A DNA stretch of 64,000 nucleotides. It comes from Erinaceus europaeus. Its lineage: Eukaryota > Chordata > Mammalia > Eulipotyphla > Erinaceidae. Both the position numbers and the translations under genes were made by a program. Positions 34,594 to 46,899 of this stretch are shown here, piece by piece. Numbering within the stretch: the first letter of the stretch is position 1; each line of letters opens with the position of its first letter. Location: contig NC_080175.1 in the NCBI RefSeq assembly GCF_950295315.1, forward strand, positions 88,932,161-88,996,160, in the 5' to 3' direction. The notes beneath the pieces were generated by a model that was given only the letters and a program-made list of their open reading frames with translations, did not search any database and was not told the origin of the DNA.

Positions 34594-34608
34594 TTCATAC
34601 TGTTTTCT

Positions 34609-35520
34609 ATAGCAGCTGCACCATTATCACCAGTCTAACAGAGTTGCCTTTCCTCCATATCCTTGCCAATACCTGTCATGTCCCATTTTATTGATGTAGG
34701 TCATACAGGTAGAATCACAAATTTTTTTTTTCATTTGCATTTCTTTAAGGATACGTTAATTGGTACATTTCTACACAGTGTGGCCAAATATATCTCTTAT
34801 TTACAAAACTGTCTATTTAAACCTTTACCTCACTGTTATATTGGATTATTTTCTTGTTGATGTTAAACTGTGTGCTTTCTTTATAGATCTTTGTTACTGT
34901 TTATTTTATTTATTTTTTGGATGATGTGCAAATCCCCTCCCCATTACTAAAATGCTTGCTTATCCTTGGGGATTTTGATTTATATGTGCAGAGGACTTTT
35001 AGTTTTATATAGTCTCATTTACTTAATCTTGTTTTAGATAGCCTTGCCCTTGGAGTTCAGGCTCCAAATAAATCTTTGATGTTAAGATTCTGAAGTATTG
35101 CACCCATGTTTTCTTCTATGTATTTTATTCCTTACTGATGAATAGAGCCTGTCGACCCTCACATGTCTATTTAAGAGATTATTATATCAACATGCACTAT
35201 ATAGAGTAGTTACTTTCTTTTTTTGTTTAAAATTCATTAATATTATTTTGCTGTCAGTCTTTGCAGCTTTTATCATTAGAAAACTCTTCATATTGATTGA
35301 CGTCTGTGTTCATTCAGCAAGCCCTTATCTTTTTTTAGTGTTTCTTTATATGATGACAACTTAGCATGTTCTAGCCTTCATTTGATATCCTCTGCCCTGG
35401 ATTCAATCATTTCTCTAGAAAGTCGTGTCTTCCTTTATTGAAGAATGGTGTTTAGAAAGCAAAGTGGAATACTTGATGTACTGACGTATTCTAGGCTGTT
35501 ATTACCTCTAGTCTACAAAT
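34609..35520 (-). mobile_element. Ancient LINE-1 relic, right part
   Basis: 'agcagctgcaccattatcaccagtctaacagagttgcc', 'ttgatgtaggtcatacaggtag', 'catttgcatttctttaaggata', 'ttttatatagtctcatttac' continue the decayed ORF2 C-terminal sequence left of LINE-1 B. From about 35150 the assignment is weak. Confidence 0.7.
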
Positions 35521-36765
35521 ATATGTCCATAACAATGTGACTCTATCTCAGCATGTATAATGCATACACAGAGATAGATTTTATAATAGTAATTATGAGT
35601 TTTTGACAGTTATCTCAGGATTAAATTAATATTATAAGTTTTGATTACACATAGATTCATTGGAAACCCAGTCAATGTAGCATGTCTGAGGAACTCTAGT
35701 ACAGCCACAGTATTGTACCGATGTATGTGTGACAAAAAGAATTAAGGATGTGGTAGAGGGACAGATTTCATGATGGCTAACATCAGGAAACAAATACAAG
35801 TGAATAAGAAATAAGATGGATGAGTAAGGATTAACTAAATTGAGTAGGTCAGTATGGTAAGAGTGAGATAGAGTTAGACTTCAAATTCCACTGTTCGGTA
35901 CTCTGGGAAAAGTCAGAGTTAGGGAAATGAGGACTAAAAGAAAATCTCTAGATAATGCATTTCTGATCTCAGTTTTGCATGAGGAAAGACCAGTGATAGT
36001 TTTATCAAAAAGCCAGTAGGATGAGAAAAATATAGAATGCAGAAGAATATTCTTCATGATTAATAGTAATACTCAGATATATAATTACAGATGTGAAATC
36101 CATTAAAATTAATGCATAGTAAAACCCAATAATTATACTTTAAATAGGATCAGATAAGTAATATATAGCAATTAGGTTGACAATTTACTTTATAATGTAA
36201 TACATAAATTTGTGATTTACCACTCTAGTTAGGAGCAGAAACACCTGGGGCCGAGATTAAGGGATGAATCATCATAACTGGTGGATGACAGGGGGTGTGC
36301 ATATTGAGGAATTGTAGATGACATAGGCAAAAGATGTTTTCACTGACCATTTGAGTCTAGTGATGTGGACTGTGACTTGACTAGTTATTTATAGGGAAAA
36401 GTTTGTACATCCACTGGTAGAACCCATGTGAAACTCTTAGATATAAATGCTAATACTTAGTACTGGCATAATAAAAACATTTTTACCTGAATAACCTATG
36501 TTCAACTAACAAATCAAATATCATGACCCAGTTGATAGCATGGGTGACAGAATATGACAGATCATTTCAAAGAATATCTAATTCCAAATCCTTGAAGATT
36601 TTGAGTCTATTAGTGAACACTCATATGCAAAAAAGTACACACATATGTAATTAAAGCTATACATATTTACACTAGATGAGTTTTCAAATGAGTCTATTGA
36701 ATCACACAGGTACTTAAAATCCAAGAAAAGAACTGAAAAGTATTTGACTTGCCATCAGCGATTTT
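35521..36765. other. Unique A+T-rich sequence
   Basis: No repeat, gene or long frame recognised. Confidence 0.45.
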
Positions 36766-36768
36766 AAG

Positions 36769-37077
36769 AAAGGATGAAAGGGGGAGTCAGGTGGTAGTAT
36801 AATGGGTTAAGCACAAGTGGCACTAAGCAAGAGCACATGACAGAAAGTGCAAGGACCAGCATCAGGATCCTTGTTCCAGCCCCTGCCTTCCCACCTGCAG
36901 GGGAGTCACTTCACAGGAAGTGAAGCAGATCTGCAGGTGTCTGTCTTTCTCTCCTCATCTCTGTCTCCTCCTCCCCTCTTGATTTCTCTCTGTCCTATCC
37001 AACAACAATGATATCAATAACAACAACAACGATGATAAACAACAAGGGCAACAAAAGGGGGGAAAAAAAGGATGAAA
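36769..37077 (+). mobile_element. SINE family A with 11-bp TSD
   Basis: aaaggatgaaa at 36769-36779 and 37067-37077. An internal extra stretch 'agcacatgacagaaagtgcaaggacc' looks like a small local duplication in the head. Confidence 0.92.
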
Positions 37078-37117
37078 AGTGCCACACAACAAGAATTGAG
37101 GTGGTTTTAAGAATTTG

Positions 37118-37342
37118 GCTGGGGAGAGGCCTGAAAATGGCACACCTGGCTAAGCAAACACACTATAACACACAAGGACCTGGGTTTCAGGCCTTGGTCC
37201 CTTCCTGCATGGGGAAAGCTTTATGAAAGGTGAAGTAGAGCTGAAGGTGTCTCTATCTCTCTCCTTCTCTATTTCACTCTCCCATCTCAAATTCTCTCTG
37301 TCTCTAGCCAATAAGTAAATAAAATTGAAATAAAAAAAAATC
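37118..37342 (+). mobile_element. SINE family B
   Basis: 'ggcacacctggctaagcaaacac', 'caaggacctgggtttcagg', 'catggggaaagctttatg', 'tctctagccaataagtaaataaaattg' then poly(A). Confidence 0.85.
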
Positions 37343-37365
37343 CTTGGAACTTGAAAAAAATCATG

Positions 37366-37702
37366 TTAAGATAATCCAAATAGAAAAGGATGAATATCCA
37401 GTTATTTCACTCATATATGAAATTTATAAACAAGAACAAGAAGGGAAAACACAACATACAACTTAGACTGACTTTTGGGTATTTGCACCAAAATAAGGAC
37501 TCCAGAAAATAGGAAATGAGGGCAAACATGGAGCTGATGGAGGAGGGACTTTGGGGGTTGTAGTGCATGGCTGTCTAGAAGGACCCAAGTTGGGGGTTAT
37601 GAGAATGTTATGTAGACACCTATCTCAGAGATGTGATAAATTGAACCCATGTGTCAACAACTGTACTGCAAATAGTTGACCCCCTAATAAATGATAAAAG
37701 AA
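37366..37702 (+). mobile_element. Old LINE-1 3' end
   Basis: 'aaaaggatgaatatccagttatttcactcatatatg', 'gtatttgcaccaaaataaggactc', 'gttgggggttatgagaatgttatg' and a 'cccctaataaatgataaaag' tail parallel the plus-strand LINE-1 end at 21190-21505, more diverged. Confidence 0.78.
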
Positions 37703-38530
37703 AAAAAATACTCATTTTATAGCCAGTGTGAACACAAGAGTTTTTTATGATACAGAGGAAACAGGTGAATTTAACAACAAATACTAAGATCATCCAGACA
37801 AAAGGCACAATACTTCTGACACCTCAATCTTAGCTAGGTAAAACTCATATCATATTTCTGACCTATAGAAATATGTAATAGATTTGTACTATTTTAAGTA
37901 ATTCAGCTAGTGGCATTTTGTTATAAGGGCAGTAAGAATTAATCCACTGGATTTTGTCTAAATCCTGTATACATATAAAGTTTGAGAGAGGCCAGCATGT
38001 TGAATTTAAACTGAAAGTAGAACTGTACTAAAATGGTAAAGGGGAGATGAAACTTTGATGCGCAAACAATGTTGAGCATTATGATATGCATATATGTGTG
38101 TGTACTATCATTTTAATAACTATAATATAGGTATCATTTGGTCATTGTACACATACAAAAACTGATGTCTAGTTGGAGAAGTTGGATAGTTTTCTGAAGA
38201 GTATGTAATTATGAAACAGTGAGATAGTATTTTCCACCAAATGTAGGTCAGGTCTCAAAGCTACATCCATTTTTCTTGAAGCATCTGGTATCTGTCTAGT
38301 CTTCTGACATATTCCTTACAGGCACTTATTTATTGCTTATAACAAGTTTTCTGAGATCAACTATATTACCACTTTAAGTAAGGCAAATGTCAGGCATTCA
38401 AATTGTTTTTGTTTAATGTAGTAAAGTCAAAGTATACCCTGAACATTGAATGGGAGATGAGTGATGGTGACATTGCTATTAAGTGACAACAAAATTAGGA
38501 ATTAGGAAACTCAAAAGGTACATGTCCATT
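37703..38530. other. Unique A+T-rich sequence
   Basis: Nothing recognised. Confidence 0.45.
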
Positions 38531-38542
38531 TAGTATTCTTTT

Positions 38543-38790
38543 TTAAAAAAATTCTTTATTGGGGAATTAATGTTTTACATTCGACAGTAAATACAATAGT
38601 TTGTACATGAATAACATTTCTCAGTTTTCCATATAATACAACCCCCACTAGGTATTCTGTCATCCATTTTGGACCTGTATTCTCCCCACCACCACCCACC
38701 CCAGAGTCTTTTACTTTGGTGCAAAATGCCAATTCAAATTCAGGTTTTATTTGTATTTTCTCTTCTGAACTTGTTTTTCAACTTCTGTCT
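38543..38790 (-). other. LINE-1 F short 3' UTR
   Basis: 'tctttattggggaattaatgttttacattcgacag', C-rich tract (G-rich on the element strand) at 38682-38702 and 'gtcttttactttggtgca'. The same 3' end is found at 20955-21505 (+), 49487-49700 (-) and 63242-63519 (-). Confidence 0.88.
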
Positions 38791-41700
38791 GAGAGTGAGA
38801 TCATTCCACATTCATTCTTCTGTTTCTGACTTATTTCACTTAACATGAATTTTTCAAGGTCCACCCAAGATCTGCTGAAAATGGTGAAGTCACCATTTTT
38901 TATAGCTGAGCAGTATTTCATTGTGTATACAGACAACAACTTGCTCAGACACTCATCTTTTGTTGGACACCTGGGTTGCTTCCAGGTTTTTGGCTATTAC
39001 AAATTTGTGCTGCTAAGAACATTATGTGTACACAGATCTTTTTGGATGGGTGTGTTGGGTTCCTTAGGATATATCCCCAGGAGAGGAATTGCAGGATCAT
39101 ATGGTAGGTCCATTTCTAGCCTTCTGAGAGTTCTCCAGACTGTTTTCCATAGAGGTTGGACCAATTTACTTTCCAACCAGTAGTGCAGGAGGTTTCTTTG
39201 AGCCCACAACCTCTCCAGCATTTGCTGCTGCTACCTTGTCTGATGTATGACATTCTCACAGGAGTGAAGTGGTATCACATTGTTGCATTATTTGCATTTC
39301 TTTGACAAAGACTTGGAGCAATTTTTCATGTGTTTTTCAGCCTTTTGGTTCTCTTCTGTGGTGAATATTCTGTCCATGTCCTCTCCCCATTTTTGGATGG
39401 GGTTATTTGAATTCTTGTTGTTGAGTTTGGAAAGCTCTTTACTTATTATGGTTATTAGGCTCTTGTCTGATATATGGCCTGTAAAGATCTTCTCCCATTC
39501 TGTGAGGGGTCTCTTGGTTAGAGTAATGGTTTATTTTGCTGTGCAGAAGCTTTTTGATTTGATGTAGTCTCATAGGTTTATGCTTGACTTAGTCTTCTTT
39601 GTAACTGGATTCATTTTATTGAAGATGTCTTTAAAATTTATGCAGAAAATAATTCTGCCAATATTTTCCTCTAAGTATCTGATAGTTTCTGGTCTAACAT
39701 CCATGCCCTTGATCCACTTGGAATTTACTTTATATTTGGTGAAATGTAGTGGTTCAGTTTCATTCTTCTGCATGTTTCAACCCATTATTTCTAACACCAT
39801 TTGTTGAAGAGACTCTGCTTTCCCCATTTAATAGGCTGGGCACCTTTGTCAAAGATTAGATGTTCATAGGTGTGGTGCTTACTTCTAGGCTCTCAATTCT
39901 ATTCCACTGGTCAGTGGTCATTGTGTCTATTCATGTTCCAATACCAAACAGTTTTGATGACAATGGCCCTATAATACAATTTGAGATCTGAGAGTGTGAT
40001 GCCTCCAGTTATGTTCCTTCTTCTCAAGATTGTTTTGGCAATTCTAGGTCTTTTCTAGTTTCAGATAAACATTTGTAGCATTGGTTCTATTCTCCTAAAA
40101 ATGTGTCTGTGATCGTGATGGGGATAGCATTAAATTTGTATATGTCTCTGGGTTGTATATTGATTTTAATGATGTTCATTCTTGCAACACATGAACATAA
40201 AATATCTTTTCACTTCTTTTTGTCTTTTTCTATTTCCTGGAGTAGTGACTCATAATTTTCAGTATAGAAGTCTTTCATATCTTTGGTTAGGTTTATTCCT
40301 AGGTATTTTATTGGTTTTGTTGCTATAGTAAAATAAACTGATTCCTGGATTTCAACTTCATCTCACTTAGTCTTTGCATAAAGGAATGCCATTGACTTTT
40401 GAGTGTTAATTTTGTAGCCAGACACCTTACTGTATTGCCTGTTTATTTCCAAAAGCTTCTTGCCAGATTCCTTAGGTTTTTCTATGTATACTATCATGTC
40501 ATCTGCAAATAGGAGGAGTTTGATTTCTTCTCATCCAATCTGTATCCCTTTAATTTGTTGCTCCTGCCTGATTGCTGTGACAGGAACTTCCAATACTATG
40601 TTGAATAGTAATGGTGACAGTGGACAGCCCTGTATAGTACCTGAAATGCTTCCAGTTTTTCACCACTGAGTATTATGTTAGCTGTAGGTTTGCTATCTAT
40701 AGACTCCAATATCTTGAGGAATTTTCCACTTATTCCCATTTTTGTAGGGTTTTGATCTTATAAGGATGCTGTATTTTGTCAAAGGCTTTCTCTGCATCTA
40801 TTGATATAACCATGTAGTTTTGGCCTTGATTTTATTGATGTGGTGAATCACGTTGATTGATTTATGTATATTAAACCAATCTTGCATCCCTGGGATAAAC
40901 CCCACTTTTTCATTATGAACAGTCTTTTCAATATACTGTTGTATCTGGTTGGCTAGAATTTTGTTCTGTATTTTAGCATCTATGTTCATCAGAGATATTG
41001 GTCTGTAGTTTTCTTTTTGGTTGTGTCCCTGTCTGCTTTTGGTATCAAAGTGATATTGGCTTCATAGATGCTGGAAGGGAGTATTCCAGTGTCTTCTATC
41101 TTCTGGAAGACTTTTAAAAGTAAAGGCATTAGTTCTTCTTTGAAAGTTTTATAGAATTCATTTGTTAAACCATCTGGTCTAGGATGTTTATTTTTGGGAA
41201 GGTTTTTGATAACTGTTTCAATTTCATTAGCTGTGATGGGTCTGTTATCTGTCCATGTTATCTAGTTCCCCTTTACTTAATTTTGAAAGTTCATAAGTAT
41301 CATGTCTTTATTGATTTTCTGCCTGGATGATCTGTCAAGTTGAAAGAGTGTGGTGTTGAAGTCCCCTACCATGACTGTGTTGCTGTTGATATATTGCTGT
41401 AGCTCTTTGAGTAAATGTTGATGTATTTAGATGGCTTCTCATTGGGTGCACAGATTTTAATAATAGTTAAGTCCTGTTGATTGACTGGTCTTCTGAGCAT
41501 TAAGTAGTGTCTATCCCTATATTTTAATTTTACTTATTTTAAAGTCTATCATGTCAGATATGAGAATAGCTGTTTCCTGCCCTTTTTGTGGGGCATTGGC
41601 TTGTATGATAGTTTTCTATCTTTTCACTTTGAGTCTGTATTTGACTTGTTGAGTAAGGTGAGTTTCTTGTAGACAGCAAATTGTTCGGTTGTGTTTTCTG

Positions 41701-42385
41701 ATTCATCTTTCTACTCTGTGCCTTTTCATAGGTGAATTACAGCCATTTATTGATATCAAAGATTGAAGATATTGTAATGCCATTCTTGTAGAGTTTTAGA
41801 GTGTTCTAATAGATGGTCTATTTATGGTGGTCTGACTATTTATAGGAGAAATTTCAGAACTTCTTTCAGAGAAGGCTTGTTGATAGTTGATTCTTTCTAC
41901 TGTTGCTTGTCTGGGAAGGTTTTTATGCCTCCATTTAGTCTGAATGACAGTCTAGCAGGATACAGTAGTCTTGGTTGAAAGTCTTTCTCACTGAGCACTC
42001 AATAGATATCTTGCCATTCCCTTCTGGCCTGTAGTGCTTCTGTGGAGAAATCTGCTGCTAATCTTATGGGTTTTCCTCTGTAGGTGTTTTTCTCTTGCAG
42101 CCTTCAGGATCCTTTCTTTATCCTTATTCCTTTCCGTTTTAAATATGATGTGTCTTGGTGTCTTTAAGTGTGGGTTAATTCTATTTGGGACCCTCTGGGC
42201 ATCTTGAACCTTTCTGTCTTTTATGTTATCTAGACTAGAGAAGTTCTCAGCTATTATGTCCTGAAGAATGCTTTCTTTCCCTCCCTCTGTTTCTTCCTTT
42301 AGTAAGCCAATAATGCATATATTATTTCTTATGAAGTCATCCCATAGGTCTCTTTTATTGTTTTCAGAATATCATAATCTCTTTT

Positions 42386-42740
42386 TGAGATCTCTTACTT
42401 CTTTTTTTTAAACAGAAATGAACAAATGGCTTTTAAGAATTATTTAATATTTATTTATACCTGTTGTTTCCCTTGTTTTTTATTGTTGTAATTATTAATA
42501 TTGTTATTATTCATGTCATCATTGTTAGATAGAACAGAGAGAAATGTAGAGAGGAAGGGGGAGATATAGATGGGGAGAGAAAGATAGACACCTGCAGACC
42601 TGCTTCACCGCTTGTGAAGTGACTCCCCTGGAGTTGGGGAGCTGGACCTCAAACCAGGATCCTTACACTGATCCTTGTGCTTTGCACCACCTGTGATTAA
42701 CCCACTGCTCTACTGCCTGATTCCTGAGATCTCTTACTTC
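42386..42740 (-). mobile_element. SINE family A with 3' extension, perfect 16-bp TSD, in LINE-1 F
   Basis: tgagatctcttacttc at 42386-42401 and 42725-42740 flank a reverse family A copy. Between the SINE tail (aatatttatttatacc on plus, about 42445) and the T-run at the TSD lie about 35 bp of non-SINE sequence (acagaaatgaacaaatggc onward, 42411-42444). This is best read as 3' flanking sequence transduced from the source locus. Confidence 0.93.
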
Positions 42741-43856
42741 ATTTTTAGTTGTCTCTAATTAGTCCTCGATCTTGCTGATTCTTTCTTCAGCCTCATTTAT
42801 TCTATTCTCCTTTCTCTCTGCTGTTTTCTGTGTTCATCTATTTTGTTACCCTGTTTTGATAATGTTTTAGCTTGTTCAGCTAGTTGTGTTCTTATCTCAA
42901 CTATTTCAGCTTTCAGCTCTCAAATAACCTTGATATAATTACTGCTTTCTTCCAGAATCTCATTTGTTGTTTATGCATTTTGATGACAATTCTTTCAAAC
43001 TCTTTACTCACTGCTGTGATTATTTCCTTAACTAGTGTTTGGATGTTGACTTCATTGTTTTGTGCTTCAACCTTTGGGGGGCTTTTAGCTGGACTTTTGT
43101 CCTAGTTCATTTTTCCAATATTTCTTTTTGTTGGTTTAACTATTTTATACAGTATGTTATGAGGTCCCTCTCTCATTACTTTTCAAATTACTGATCACTC
43201 TTGCCTGGATTGACTTTTGTCTAAGTAAAGTAATTAAAGAGTTCACAGTTATGGAAATTGACAGTTGTTTCAATATTATCTTAATCCCTGAGTTGGAACT
43301 CAGTGGCTTAATAGCCTTTTGTTCTTTTTCTTCCCTGTAGGCTTTGGGAACCTGAGGGTTTTTAAACTATAATTAAGGTTCTTATCTTAGTCACTGACTC
43401 CTGACCAAGAGATAAAGCAGGGTGGGGGCAGAGAAAACCCAATAGTTATGCAAAGAGATTCTCACAGCCCCACTGCTATGCCACCTAGGTTTAGATCTTC
43501 TCCTGAGTTTCCTGGTTATTTCTCTGTCCCCTGGTGTCAGCACAGGGCCTCCACACTGTTGCTTCAGATTCTGAGTGCAGTAGCAATGGAGACTCACAAT
43601 TGCATTTGATGAGTCTCAGGGGAGTCTTCTCCTCCCTTCAGCTGTCTCTTTGTTGGTGAAACAGACTGGAGGTGGTGTCTGAACTGGTAAACTGCCAGAG
43701 TGTTACTGGCCACTTAATATCTCCCTAGGTTCCTCTCTGTCCATGCACCACAGGTGTTTGCACTCACTGATGATTTGGTGGGTTCCTGAAGTCATTCTAG
43801 TCCTGTATTGTTTGGGTCCCAGCTGGTCACCATTGGGATTCCTCTAGGATTCTTTT

Positions 43857-44795
43857 AATATTAAGAAATAACAGTGAAAATTGTGGATAGCATATGTCTA
43901 TCGATATACTACTATGTCCACCTTAATGACTTTGATACTGTTTTTGAGGTTATATTTCTGTGGGTTATTTTCCCCATTTGACCACCTTGATATAGTTATT
44001 CATTAAATAAGCAGACAATGGAAATCACCTAACTGTTAAAGACCATGTAAGAAAGTTTATCAGGCAGTTAGATAAGGGAAATGTTGGTTCATCATTCTAA
44101 TGTATACTGTACTTATAATCTGTACAATTTAAACTATATTACACACTTAAAGTCTAGAAACACATTTAAAGACAGTTATTAGAACATAATCTAGCTTTAC
44201 TACATTATAGCAAATAACTCGCAATTCAGTTAAAAATTTAACTACATTTTGACTGCCACATGTGAATCAATGAAACAATTTTGCTCAATTTCCTTCAATC
44301 TTTTTCTAGTTTTCTCACCAAGGTAAAGTATTGGCATTTGCATGCTCCATTTATCCCATGAAGTATAGTAATATACTATACTATTTTTGACCTTTTTAAA
44401 AGTCAGAAATTTAATCAGTTGATTATTTTTGATGAGTCATCTTCTCAATCTCATCGAGTTGTAAGAAAAGGTATGTAGCTATAAGATGTGTGAAACTGGT
44501 TAAGGATTTAACATTTCATATGTCTGTAATCTTGGTGATCCTCTCAGTTCTGTTTCAGGAATCTCAAACGTATACCCAGAATTTGATTGTGCTGAAGTGC
44601 TGATATATGACACAGTGCTCATTACAACACACATATCATGAAGCTGACACAGTTTTAGCAGGCTCTCACTTATATAGGAAATGATATCCTTTTAATGTGA
44701 CTTTGTAGTATGTGAAAGGCAAGAAACCCTATTTCATAAGAAGAAAATAATTAATTACTTTCAGGTCTGGAGATCTTACTCTTTACTGCTACTGA
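43857..44795. other. Unique A+T-rich sequence
   Basis: Nothing recognised; 44360-44385 has a 'tatactatac' palindromic stretch. Confidence 0.45.
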
Positions 44796-45300
44796 AATGA
44801 ATGACTCAGATATAGAAGACTACTGCATACTACATAAAAGTCCCACATTGGAACCCTGGCACTGAGGGACATCTACAGATGTAGCATGGGGCGGTTCTAT
44901 ACTGTCTCTTCACTTCTGTCTCTCACTTTCATATATATATATGCTTCCATGGTTATTGCTGGGGCTTGGTGCATGCACTACAAATTCGTTGTTCCTGGAG
45001 GCTATTTTTTCCCTTTTGTTGCCCTTGTTGTTTTATAGTTATTGTGGTTATTATTGTTGTTGTTGTTTATAGAATAGAGAGAAATGGAGAGAGAAGACAG
45101 AGAGAGGGAGAGAAAGACAGACACCTGAAAAGCAGCTTCACTCTTTGTTAAGCCACCCCCCCGAAGGTGGGGAGCTGGGGGCTCCAACCGGGATCCTTGA
45201 GCAGGTCCTTGCACTTCATGCTATGTGTGCTTACCCCGCTGTGCTACTGCCAGACCCCCTCTCTCACTTTCTTTATGAAAAATAAAGAAAGAAAAAAAAA
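44796..45300 (+). mobile_element. Degenerate tRNA-type SINE split by a family A variant
   Basis: 'actacataaaagtcccacattggaaccctggcactg' and 'ctgtctctcactttc' on the left, then 'tctctcactttctttatgaaaaataaagaaag' after the inner SINE. The family (D/E) is uncertain. Confidence 0.55.
44919..45271 (-). mobile_element. SINE family A variant with 3' module, perfect 12-bp TSD
   Basis: tctctcactttc at 44919-44930 and 45260-45271. Module 'cttccatggttattgctggggcttggtgcatgcac', an (AT)n near the tail (44931-44942), then GTT tract and reverse tRNA-like head. Confidence 0.94.
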
Positions 45301-45424
45301 GGAATGAAAAAATGAGTCCCAATGTGATAGAATCACACATATGAAAGTCCCCATGCCACAAGAAAAAGAATAAAAAGAGAAAGGAGAAGTAGATAAAATT
45401 TTTTTTCTATTACTTTATTTCAAA

Positions 45425-45645
45425 AGATATATTACAGGGACTGATGAGATGGCTCTCCTGAGAAGGTGTTTTGCCATGTGTATAACTCCAGGTTGGAGCC
45501 TGGCTCCCACTGTACTGGGAAGCTTTGGTGACCTGACGTCTCTATCTCTTATCTTACTATCTGAAAAGATCAGCCAGAAGGTGCAGAGCTCTGGAAATGA
45601 CAAGAAAAAGGAGAAAGAATAAAAAAATATATATAACAGTTCCAT
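45425..45645 (+). mobile_element. SINE family E-like
   Basis: 'acagggactgatgagatggctctcctgagaaggtg', 'ccaggttggagcctggctccc', 'tgggaagctttggtg' and 'tctctatctcttatcttac'. Related to the reversed copies at 55683 and 59645. Confidence 0.65.
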
Positions 45646-45799
45646 AAATATAAACACGTAAATAATCTGCCATGATATATTATGCTTAGTGAGATTCTAG
45701 ATGTAGGCTACCATGCTTTGTGGGACTCAGGAAGCAGACAGTTCTTTACTAACTCTCACCATGACATGCTTATTAGATTTAAAAAGAAGAGAGAGACAG

Positions 45800-46072
45800 G
45801 ATAGGAGTATGGATTGACCTGTTAACACCCATGTTCAGCGGGGAAGCAATTACAGAAGCCAGACATTTAACCTTCTGCATCCTACAATGACTTGGTTCCA
45901 TACTCCCAGAGGGTTAAAGAATAGGAAAGCTATCAGGGGAGGGGATGGGATATGGAGATCTGGTGATGGGAAATGTGCAAAGCTGTACCCCTCTTATCCT
46001 ATGGTTTTGTCAGTGTTTCCTTTTTTATAAATAAAAAATAAAAAAAGAAACAAACAAAAAAATCCACTGAAG
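45800..46072 (+). mobile_element. LINE-1 3' end (long 3' UTR type), 5'-truncated
   Basis: 'cccatgttcagcggggaagcaattacagaagccagac', 'ttccatactcccagagggttaaagaatagg' and 'cctatggttttgtcagtgtttccttttttataaataaaa' are the last 250 bp of the A/B-type 3' UTR in plus orientation, with a poly(A)-rich end. Confidence 0.9.
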
Positions 46073-46120
46073 ACTTAGACCTAGAATTATTTTGCACCTT
46101 GTGATTTCTGTCATAAGATT

Positions 46121-46141
46121 AGAATATATATATATATATAT
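46121..46141. repeat. (AT)n microsatellite
   Basis: About 9-10 AT units in unique DNA. Confidence 0.9.
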
Positions 46142-46635
46142 TTGGTATCTTTATAATTTTACCTTCCACAGCATTCTCATTGGTTATCAGAGTTCTGCTG
46201 CCCATGGCTAAATTTATTTCTCTGTGCTACTAAATCAAATACTAATCAGACTCTTTCCCCCCAAAATGACATATTTTAAAATAATTCTAAGAATAGAAAC
46301 ACTTTAATTAAGGCAAGTGTGCAGGCTCTGAGTGTGTTACAGAATAATTCACACCAAGGGAACAGCTATAAACAGTATAATAATCTAAGTCCATGAATAT
46401 ATTTTTATTATTGCAGAGTGATATTCTAAAGATTCTCATTTGTCTAAGAAATCACACAAAAACATATTACACTTTTCAATATCAGATTTCTAAAATGAAA
46501 ATGTTTCTGTAAATTATGGACTAAAAGGCTAAAGGAGGAGTATCTAGGTGAAAAATATATTAACCTTCTTAAGTCTATGCATTTCAAACTGATTCTATTA
46601 CCATATTTCATTCAAGGGTTCAACGTAGGTGAGGT

Positions 46636-46866
46636 CAATAAAGTTATTTATTATATTATTATATTTATTTACTTATTGGATAAAGACAGCCAGAAAAAGA
46701 GAGATTTAAGGGGAAGGAACAAAGGAAGAGAAACAGAGAGATACCTGAACATTTGCTTTACCACTCAAAATTTTCCTCTTGCAGGTAGGGATTGGGGGCT
46801 TGAACTTGAGTCCTTGCACATTGTAACATGTGCACTCAACCAAGTATACCACCACTTGGACCCTAA
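46636..46866 (-). mobile_element. SINE family B
   Basis: Reverse of the family B head: 'gggggcttgaacttgagtccttgcacattgtaacatgtgcactcaacc'. TA-rich tail on the left. Confidence 0.85.
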
Positions 46867-46899
46867 AGTTTTATGTATTACACATATGTAAGTATTATG

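Larger units (their letters stand above)
26812..34608 (-). mobile_element. LINE-1 'B', full length, perfect 15-bp TSD
   Basis: Body 26827-34593, flanked by ttcatactgttttct at 26812-26826 and 34594-34608. Minus-strand order: 5' UTR (32694-34593), ORF1 (31791-32693), ORF2 (28172-31717), long 3' UTR (26837-28171), poly(A) (26827-26836 on plus as T). About 7.77 kb, including a later SINE of about 0.3 kb in the 5' UTR. The 5' terminus begins ggttcccagaagatggcgg. Both ORFs are damaged, so the element is dead. Confidence 0.96.
38531..43856 (-). mobile_element. LINE-1 'F', older subfamily, near full length
   Basis: Flanks tagtattctttt (38531-38542) and taggattctttt (43845-43856) form a 12-bp TSD with one mismatch. 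Minus order: 5' UTR (about 43110-43844), ORF1 remnant (about 41850-43105), ORF2 remnant (about 38800-41800), short 3' UTR (38543-38790). ORF2 keeps FADD (around 40500) but has many stops and a gap in EN near 41270. Interrupted by a SINE at 42402-42724. More decayed than A and B. Confidence 0.9.

Noticed and set aside
11964..34608. Endogenous retrovirus or LTR element
   Set aside because: The RT-bearing elements have LINE-1 order (ORF1 coiled coil, EN-RT ORF2, poly(A), TSD). No LTRs, primer-binding site, gag-protease or envelope seen.
35150..35520. Possible DNA transposon or another old repeat
   Set aside because: Looks vaguely like an old interspersed repeat, but no terminal inverted repeats or family-specific motif could be seen; left as tail of the ancient LINE-1 call with low certainty.
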